Source: Shouchella clausii
GTDB taxonomy: Bacteria > Bacillota > Bacilli > Bacillales > Bacillaceae_D
Direction: 5' to 3'
NCBI RefSeq assembly: GCF_002250115.1
Contig: NZ_CP019985.1
Location: 1 to 64,000 of the forward strand
DNA: 64,000 nucleotides
Shown piece by piece: positions 53,288-62,000 of the stretch. Positions within the stretch are counted from its first letter, which is position 1, and each line of letters begins with the position of its first letter. The position numbers were made by a program, and so were the translations under genes. A model generated the notes under the pieces. The model searched no databases and was not told where the DNA came from. It was given only the letters and a program-made list of their open reading frames with translations.

Positions 53288-53979
53288 TGTGGTGCTCCTA
53301 GTTTATAACCGATTCCCCAAACCGTTTCGATAATCTCAGGTTTGGACGGATTGGTTTCAATTTTTTCCCGCAAACGCCTAATATGGACATTGATGACGTT
53401 CTCTTCACCAAGATACGGTTCATTCCAAATTTGTTGATAAAGCTGTTCCTTTGTAAACACGCGCTTTGGGTTTTCCATAAATACGTGCAGCAACTGAAAC
53501 TCTTTTGCCGTCAGCTTCACCGCTTGCCCGTTTTTATAAGCCATAAACGCATCTACATCCAAGCGGATGCCTCCGCGCTGAAGGACTCGTTCTTCCTTAG
53601 CGTCCGCTACTGTGTAGTCGGTAGCACGCCTGATCGCTGCCTGTACCCGAGCTGTCAATTCAATGAGCGAAAACGGTTTGGCGATGTAATCGTCTGCCCC
53701 AAACCCTAGCCCAAGCGCTTTATCTAAATCGCTTCCTTTCGCGGAAAGGATCAATATCGGCACAGAACTATGTACACGGATTTGCTTTAAAAGCGTGATT
53801 CCGTTCATTTTCGGCAACATTAAATCGAGCAATACTAAATCCATGCCGCCATTTGCAAACAATCGGACCGCCTCTTCTCCATCGGCTGCTGTCAGTACCC
53901 GGTATCCTTCATTCTCTAAATGCTCTTTTACTAAATCGCTAATTTCTGGATCGTCTTCAACGAGCAGGATTTGCTTCAC
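53284..53979 (-). CDS. Response regulator of the second ABC module
   Basis: The 231-residue OmpR-type regulator has a receiver (LLVEDDPEISDLVKEHLENE, phospho-Asp in LVLLDLMLPKMNG, KPFSLIELTARV) and a winged helix (KLTAKEFQLLHVFMENPKRV, EENVINVHIRRLREKIE). GTG 53979 is chosen because GAGGGGG precedes it by eight bases; the upstream frame has no ribosome site. First gene of the four-gene operon. Confidence 0.85.
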   Translation of the reverse strand: MKQILLVEDDPEISDLVKEHLENEGYRVLTAADGEEAVRLFANGGMDLVLLDLMLPKMNGITLLKQIRVHSSVPILILSAKGSDLDKALGLGFGADDYIAKPFSLIELTARVQAAIRRATDYTVADAKEERVLQRGGIRLDVDAFMAYKNGQAVKLTAKEFQLLHVFMENPKRVFTKEQLYQQIWNEPYLGEENVINVHIRRLREKIETNPSKPEIIETVWGIGYKLGAPQ

Positions 53980-54125
53980 TGGTAAAACCCCCTCTTGCAA
54001 AAGTTTACCACGGGCACCTGCCCTACTCAACTTGTTGGAAAAGCGAGCTGTTCGCCTAGCCAAAGAAATTTGGTGAAATGATTTACAAATGTATATGTTG
54101 TTACGGAGAGTACGCCTGTTTTTAA

Positions 54126-56008
54126 ATAGAGTAGGAGGGGGCGACTAACCCCCGACCTCTCACACCACCGCACGTACGGTTCCGTATACGGCGGTTTCAG
54201 TTAAGTTTGACGAAGTGTATCATAACGTTCCATTAAGCTCTTGAGCCCTTGACTCTTCCAATATGCAGAGTCGAGGGTTTTGTGTAAAATCGGACTTTTC
54301 GCGATTCGCCAATAGGCTTTTCGCGTATTGGCCCATTCCCACGCTTTTCCTATCCTGGCGCCAAGTGAGACGAGCTTCCGCTGTCTCGTTTTCGGTTTCT
54401 TCCATTCTTTCCAGCGGATCATTCGGAGGCGTCTCTTTACCCATGCGTCTAATTTCTGTAGGAAAGATGGCGTTTCGACTAACTGAAAGTAGCCTATCCA
54501 TCCTATAAGAAACTGATTCAGTCTGCGAATTCGTTCTTCCATCTCAATCGAGTGGCGACGTGAGGTGAGTTCGCGAATGCGATCTTTACATCGCTTGAGA
54601 CTTTCTTTTGTGATCCGGATCTTCGGGTCTTTTCGATTGCGCGTGAAGGTGAACCCCAGGAAGCTCCGCTCCCACGGGCGCCCCCATGCGCTCTTTTCCC
54701 GATTCACTTGAAGTCGGAGACGATTCTCTAGGAACGTCGTCATCTTTGTTAGCGTTTGTTTTGCCGCTCGTCGTGACTTGACGTAAATCTGGCAGTCATC
54801 CGCGTAACGAACGAATCGGTAGCCTCGTTTCTCTAGTTCCTGATCCCACTCATCTAACACAATGTTGGAAAGAAGCGGACTGAGCGGTCCGCCTTGCGGC
54901 GTTCCTTCTGTACTCGGCTGAACCAGTCCGTTTTCCATAATCCCTGCTTGAAGGTAGCGTCTAATCAGACGCAACACTTGTCGATCTTGAATGATCTGGC
55001 TCAGACGTCTCATTAAGCGGTCATGATGGACGCGATCGAAGAACTTCGAGAGGTCAATGTCCACGACCCATCCGTACCCTTCTTGGATATACGTCTTCAC
55101 CTTTTTGACCGCGTCATGTCCCCGTTTTCCTGGACGAAACCCGTAGCTATTTTCGGAAAAGCTTGGGTCCATCTTCTTTGACAACACTTGAGCGATGGCT
55201 TGTTGGATCAGACGGTCGATCACCGTCGGAATGCCTAATGCCCTTACGCCTCCAGACGGTTTCGGGATTTCGACCCGTCTTACTGGCTGAGGAGAGTAGG
55301 TTCCTTCCATGATTGCCCTTCTCAAGGGGTCCCAGTTTTCCATGAGATAGGATCGGACGGATTTTGTCGTCATCCCATCGACACCAGGACTTCCTTTATT
55401 GGACTCCACGCGCTTGAGCGCTTGGAGGAGATTGTCTCTTGATAGAATCTGATCCAACATGTATTTCTACTCCTTCGTATAAGAGGGGTCTTCTTGTGTG
55501 GCTGTACGCTCCGCCCTCTCTCCAGCCCCCTGCGGGATTCACCGCTTCTTGCGGGAGAGTAGGTTCCGTAGATGTTTCTGCTTCAACACGTACAACGTTC
55601 GCCAAGTCCTCTTATTCCTTTCCTGATTCCGTCCTTCCATGTCTGTCTAGATCAGACATGTACTATGACTTCTGCTGACTTCTCGTGTCTCAGCACCTGT
55701 TCACATAAGTGGTTACAGAACGTGTTCCGCACGATCACTAGATCTCCCCGGGTAAGCGCATGTCCTTCCCCTCCATGTCTCCGCCTCATTTACGCCTATT
55801 CCCTTTGGTCACTAGGACTTCGACTTGTCGTGCAGCCTCATCCAAGAATAAGCGCCTGATGAGATTCGTGTTCCTCGGAGCGGAGGTTTGCCTCGGACTT
55901 CCTTCAGATTCTGAGTCGCCCCAGACACCCTTGTCGTCGGCTAACAGTTACAGTGACCTTCACTGTTCGGGACTTCAACCCTATAGCCCATGCGCATGCC
56001 GGGCACAC
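54126..56008 (-). mobile_element. Group IIC intron (GsI-IIC-like), complete
   Basis: On the minus strand the element starts GTGTGCCCGGCATGCGCATG at 56008. It runs through ~550 bases of structured RNA and encodes a maturase. It ends with a domain V-like hairpin (CCGCCGTATACGG / CCGTACGTGCGG), a GC-rich domain VI stem with CCTAC branch-site region, and CTCTAT at 54126. It is inserted a few bases behind the terminator hairpin of the giant surface-protein gene, the known target preference of class C introns. Confidence 0.85.
54201..55460 (-). CDS. ltrA: Group II intron reverse transcriptase/maturase
   Basis: The 419-residue protein has RT domains: SPGVDGMTTKSVRSYL, YSPQPVRRVEIPKPSGGVRA, SYGFRPGKRGHDAVKK, EGTPQGGPLSPLLSNIVLDE and the catalytic FVRYADDCQIYV. 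A maturase (X) domain follows (RRLNQFLIGWIGYFQLVETP). There is no C-terminal endonuclease domain, as in class C. It lies within the intron; its likely role is splicing and retro-insertion. The frame is intact, so the intron may be active. Confidence 0.92.
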   Translation of the reverse strand: MLDQILSRDNLLQALKRVESNKGSPGVDGMTTKSVRSYLMENWDPLRRAIMEGTYSPQPVRRVEIPKPSGGVRALGIPTVIDRLIQQAIAQVLSKKMDPSFSENSYGFRPGKRGHDAVKKVKTYIQEGYGWVVDIDLSKFFDRVHHDRLMRRLSQIIQDRQVLRLIRRYLQAGIMENGLVQPSTEGTPQGGPLSPLLSNIVLDEWDQELEKRGYRFVRYADDCQIYVKSRRAAKQTLTKMTTFLENRLRLQVNREKSAWGRPWERSFLGFTFTRNRKDPKIRITKESLKRCKDRIRELTSRRHSIEMEERIRRLNQFLIGWIGYFQLVETPSFLQKLDAWVKRRLRMIRWKEWKKPKTRQRKLVSLGARIGKAWEWANTRKAYWRIAKSPILHKTLDSAYWKSQGLKSLMERYDTLRQT

Positions 56009-56010
56009 AT

Positions 56011-56046
56011 AGAGAAAGGTGAAGGGCATCCGCCCTTCACCTTTTC
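56011..56046 (-). terminator. Terminator of the giant surface-protein gene and intron target
   Basis: On the minus strand AAAAGGTGAAGGGC pairs with GCCCTTCACCTTT around GGAT and ends TCTCT. The group II intron begins two bases after it. Confidence 0.85.
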
Positions 56047-56053
56047 GTGTTGC

Positions 56054-59000
56054 TTATGCTGCCTTTTTCCTTCTAAAGAACCAGAGAATGGCTCCGAGGA
56101 CAAGCAGGCTTGCACCAATGAGAAGCAAGTTGTACGTGCTTGTCGCTGTTTTCGGCAACTTGCTTCCGTCTGACGGCGACTTGTCTCCTGGTGTCGGCTC
56201 TTGAGGTTTGTTCGTGCCGCCATTACCTGGTTTTGGTTCTTCTGGCTTATCGCCAGGAGTCGGATCGACTGGATCTTCTTTGTCTCCATCGCCAGGTGTT
56301 GGTGGTGCTGGTGGTTCGGTAATTTCGATTTCTGCTTCAGGTTTGTCTGGATCGTCAATGTTGCCGCCATTTACAGTTGCAACGTTTTTAATCGATGTTC
56401 CAGACTCAATGGTTGCTTCAAATGTGACCGTACGCCATTCCGTGTCAGTAATAGTGCCAAATTCAGCTGTAACTGTACCGTCTTCGAAAGTGGCTGTACC
56501 GCCTTCACTTACTTGTAGGCTGCCTTCAACGAATGCTAAGCCTTCTGGAAGTTGGTCGATGATCGTTAAGTCTTCTACGGCACTGTCTTCAACCGTGTTG
56601 CGCGCTTCGATCGTATATACGACCGTGTCGCCGACTTCGTAACCGTCTTTGCTCTCATCTGCATTTTTCGCTGACTTTTTCGATTCAAGCTTCGGCTCTT
56701 TCGGATCAACGTCTACTTCGTGTTCTGGCTTGTCTGGATCGTCGATGTTACCGCCGCCTACGGTTGCAACGTTCTTGACTGTTTTGTTCGCAAAACCTGG
56801 TTCGATTGTTGCTTCAAACGTGACCGTGCGCCATTCGGTGTCTTCGACATTGCCGAATTCGGCTGTAACGGTGCCGTCTTCATAGGAACCTTCGCCACCT
56901 TCGCTTACTTTCAGGCTGCCTTCAACAAATGCTAAGCCTTCTGGAAGCTGGTCAGTGATGCGCAAGTCTTCGACTAAGCTATCTTCGACCGTGTTGCGCG
57001 CTTCAATCGTGTACACAACCGTGTCGCCGACTTCATAGCCGTCTTTGCTTTCGTCCGCGTTTTTCGCTGATTTTTTCGACTCGAGCTTCGGTTGTTTCGG
57101 ATCGACATCAACATCTGTGCTTGGCTCATCTGGCTCGTCGATATTTGGCACTTCAACGACTGCGACGTTTTTGATCGTCTCGCCTACATAGCCAGCATCA
57201 ATTGTTGCTTCAAACGTAACTGTGCGCCATTCGGTGTCTTTGACTTCGCCGAACTCAGCCGTTACCGTTCCGTCTTCAAAGTTTCCTGTACCGCTATGGC
57301 TGACTTCCAAGCTGCCTTCCACAAACGTTACCCCTTCTGGAAGAACGTCCGTAATGGTGAGGTTTTCGAGCAAGCTGTCTTCAACCGTGTTGCGCGCTTC
57401 AATCGTGTACACAACCGTGTCGCCAACTTCATAGCGGTCTTTGCTTTCGTCCGCGTTTGTTGCTGATTTTCTTGACTCAAGCTTTGGCTCACGTGGGTAG
57501 ATTTCGACATCTTCACGTGGCTCATCTGGGTCGTCGATATTGTCGCCATCGACAACGGCTGTATTCTCAATATCTTTCCCTGCTTGACCTGGCAACACAA
57601 CCACGTCAAATACGAGTGTATGCCATTCTGTGTCTTCAACATTGCCGAAGTGGCCCACTACTTTGCCGTCGACATAGTGGCCTTGATCGTCGTCTTCCTC
57701 ATCCGTTACGGCTTCTCCGTTCACTTTCAGTGTTCCTGGAACATATTCCAGTCCTTCTGGAAGGACGTCAGAGATAGTGAGATTTGCGATCAAGCTGTCT
57801 TCGATTGTATTGCGTGTTTGAATCGTATACCGAAGTGTGTCGCCGACTTCTGGGTTGTCCTCATCGGTATTGCCGTCTGCTTTTTCAAGCAGTGCTGCCG
57901 ATTTTTCTGATTCCGTTTTTGGCTTTTTCGGATCGACATCGACATCTGTGCTTGGCTCGTCTGGATCGTCGATGTTTGGTACTTCAACGAGGGCGACGTT
58001 TTTAAGCGTCTCACCTGAATAGCCAGCGTTAATGGTTGCTTCAAACGTAACCGTACGCCAGTCAGTGTCTTTCACTTCACCAAATTCAGCCGTGACCTTG
58101 CCGTCTTCATAGCTGCCTGTGCCGCCATGACTGACTTCCAAACTTCCTTCAACAAACGTCAACCCTTCTGGAAGGACGTCGCTGATTTTTAAGTTTTCAA
58201 GCAAGCTGTCTTCGACCGTGTTGCGTGATTGGATCGTATACACAACCGTGTCGCCAACTTCATAGCCGTCTTCGCTTTCATCAGCATTTGTTGCTGATTT
58301 TCTCGATTCTGTTTTTGGCTCTTTTGGATCGACATCAATGTCGGTTCCTGGCTCGTCTGGCTCGTCGATGTTCGGTACTTCAACGAGTGCGACGTTTTCG
58401 ATCGTCTCGCCCACATAGCCAGAATCGATTGTTGCTTCAAATGTAACTGTGCGCCATTCGGTGTCTTTGACTTCGCCGAACTCTGCTGTAACAGTTCCGT
58501 CTTCATAGCTTCCTGTACCACCGTGACTTACTTCCAAGCTGCCTTCGACAAACGTCAGACCTTCTGGAAGAACGTCCGTAATGGTGAGGTTTTCGAGCAA
58601 GCTATCTTCAACGGTATTGCGCGCTTCGATCGTATACACGACCGTGTCGCCGACTTCATAGCCGTCTTTGCTTTCATCTGCGTTTTGAGCCGATTTTCTT
58701 GACTCAAGCTTAGGCTCTTTCGGATCGACATCAATATCGGTTCCTGGCTCGTCTGGCTCGTCGATATTTGGTACTTCAACGAGTGCGACGTTTTCGATCG
58801 TCTCGCCTACATAACCAGGGTTGATCGTTGCTTCAAACGTAACCGTACGCCAGTCGGTGTCTTTGACTTCACCGAATTCAGCCGTTACCTTGCCGTCTTC
58901 ATAGCTGCCTGTACCGCTATGGCTGACTTCCAAGCTGCCTTCCACAAACGTTAGCCCTTCTGGAAGAACGTCCGTGATGGTGAGGTTTTCGAGCAAGCTA

Positions 59001-62000
59001 TCTTCAACAGTATTGCGCGCTTCGATCGTATACACAACCGTATCGCCGACTTCATAGCCGTCTTTGCTTTCATCTGCGTTTGTGGCTGATTTTCTTGATT
59101 CTAGCTTTGGCTCACGTGGATAGATTTCGACATCTTCACGTGGCTCATCTGGGTCTTCGATATTGTCGCCATCGACAACGGCTGTATTCTCAATATCTTT
59201 CCCTGCTTGACCTGGCAACACAACCACGTCAAATACGAGTGTGTGCCATTCTGTATCTTCGACATTGCCGAAGTGGCCTACCACTGTGCCATCGACATAG
59301 TGACCTTGATCGTCATCTTCCTCATCTGTTACGGCTTCTCCATTCACTTTCAGCGTTCCTGGCACATACTCCAGTCCTTCTGGAATGACGTCAGAGATGG
59401 TGAGGTTTTCGATCAAGCTATCTTCGATTGTATTGCGTGTTTGAATCGTATACCGAAGTGTGTCGCCCACTTCTGGGTTGTCCTCATCGGTATTGCCGTC
59501 TGCTTTTTCAAGCAGTGCTGCCGATTTTTCTGATTCAAGCTTTGGCTCTTTCGGATCAACATCAATTTCCGTTCCTGGCTCATCTGGCTCGTCAATATTT
59601 GGTACTTCAACGAGTGCGACGTTTTCGATCGTCTCGCCTACATAACCAGAGTCGATCGTTGCTTCAAACGTAACCGTCCGCCATTCGGTGTCTGTGACTT
59701 CGCCGAACTCAGCCGTTACCGTGCCGTTTTCAAAGCTGCCTGTGCCACCATGGCTGACTTCCAAGCTGCCTTCGACAAACGTTAGCCCTTCTGGAAGTTG
59801 GTCCGTGATGGTGAGGTTTTCAAACAAGCTATCAGATACTGTGTTACGTGCTTCAATCGTGTACACAACCGTGTCGCCGACTTCATAGCCGTCTTTGCTT
59901 TCATCTGCATTTGTTGCTGATTTTCTTGACTCAAGCTTTGGCTCACGTGGGTAGATTTTGACTTCTTCTTGCGGACGATCTGGCTCGTCCAAGTTGTCGC
60001 CATCGACAACGGCTGTATTCTCAATGTCTTCCCCTGCTTGACCTGGCAATACGACCACATCAAATTCAAGGGTATGCCATTCTGTATCTTCGACATTGCC
60101 GAACTGGCCTACCACTGTGCCATCGACATAGTGACCTTGATCGTCATCTTCCTCATCAGTGACCGCTTCGCCATTGACTTTCAGCGTGCCCGGTACGTAT
60201 TCCAAGCCTTCTGGAATCACGTCCGAGATGGTAAGATTTTCGATCAAGCTATCTTCGATCGTGTTGCGTGTTTGAATCGTATACCGAAGTGTGTCGCCCA
60301 CTTCTGGGTTGTCCTCATCGGTATTGCCTTCTGCCTTTTCAATTAGGCTTGCAGCTTTCCCAGACTCTAACACTGGCTCTTTTGGATCGACATCAATTTC
60401 TGTTTCTGGCTCGTCTGGCTCGTCAATATTTGGCACTTCGACGACGGCGACGTTTTCGATCGTCTCGCCCACATAGCCAGAATCGATTGTTGCTTCAAAT
60501 GTAACTGTGCGCCATTCGGTGTCTGCGACTTCGCCGAACTCTGCTGTTACAGTTCCGTCTTCATAGCTTCCTGTGCCACCATGGCTGACTTCCAAACTGC
60601 CTTCCACAAACGTTAGCCCTTCTGGAAGGACGTCTGTGATGGTGAGGTTTTCAAGCAAGCTATCAGAGACCGTGTTGCGGGATTCAATCGTGTATACAAC
60701 TGTATCGCCGACTTCATAGCGCTCTTTGTTTTCATCCGCATTTTGTGCAGATTTTCTTGACTCTAGCTTTGGCTCACGTGGGTAGATTTTAACTTCTTCA
60801 CGTGGCTCATCTGGCTCATCGAGATTATCGCCATCAACGACCGCGACGTTTTCGATGTCCTTGCCAGCTTGACCTTCGCCAACGATGACTTGGAATTCAA
60901 GCGTTTGCCACTCGGTGTTCGTTACGTCACCGAAGGAACCAAACGCTTCGCCACCAACGTAATGGCCTTCGTCGTCATCTTCTTCATCGGTAACCGCTTC
61001 TCCGTTCACTTTCAGCGTTCCTGGTACATACTCTAGTCCTTCTGGAATCACGTCGAAAATGACAAAGTTTTCAACAATGCTTCCTTCAAGTGTATTACGG
61101 GCTTGAATCGTGTACAGAAGCGTATCGCCGACTTCTGGGTTGTCAGCATCGGTGTTGCGATCTGCTTTTTCAAGCAGTGTTGCATTTTTCTCTGATTCGA
61201 TTACTGGTTTTTGATACACAACCGGTGTTTCCACTTCATTGGTATCGGTTGTTTTTTCCTCATCTGCGAGTAAGTCTTTGTATTTAACGTTCGCTTGGTT
61301 GACAACAACGTCATTGGCATGACTTGCGAGCGTCTTGACTTTGAATTGGACAGTAATGCCTCCTGGCAAATCGGTTGTATTCGGCAGGTCGCCAAGTTGG
61401 ATGAAGACCTTATCACCATCAAAATGGCCAGCGTCGTCACCGTCTGCATCGGTTAAATCGCCTGCATTTGGTCCAGTAAGGATTTTGATTGAACCTGGTA
61501 CATATTCGGTTCCTTCTGGAATCGCATCTTCAAAGACAGCGTTAGCCGCAATGTCCCCACCCGTGTTTTTCACTGTAACTTCATAGGTAAGCTCATCGCC
61601 AACAGACACTTCTCCTTCAGGAGAAACTGTTTTTTCAGCTTCTACACATGGCTCCGTTCCAAGGAAAATATCATCTAGGAAGTTACCTGCTCCTAAGCTG
61701 CCGCTTGCAGTAGAAACGGCTTCAAACCCGAAACGAGTTACGGGTTGTCCGGCTGGAACGGTATACGTTCCAGTGTACGTCCCCCACGCAGTGTTTCCAT
61801 CCGACATTTGTTCGATGATTTCCGTATCATAAGGGTCGTCGGTTGCTTGGCCGATGCGAAGTTGCATCGTATCAACACCGTGGCGTCCCATATGCGACAA
61901 GCGCCATTTGATCGTTTGTCCAGGAGTCGTCTCTACATCTTGATACAGCAACCCATGGTCAAACGCATTTAATTCGGCATAGCGGACACCATCAGGTGGA

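Noticed and set aside
56300-61200. Numerous plus-strand open frames of 60-125 codons inside the repeat array
   Set aside because: They recur with the period of the DUF11 repeats, lack ribosome sites and are mirror frames of a long, clearly coding minus-strand gene.
56325-61205. Regular direct repeats that might look like a CRISPR array
   Set aside because: Units are ~390-440 bp, coding and continuous; there are no short identical repeats with unique spacers and no cas genes.
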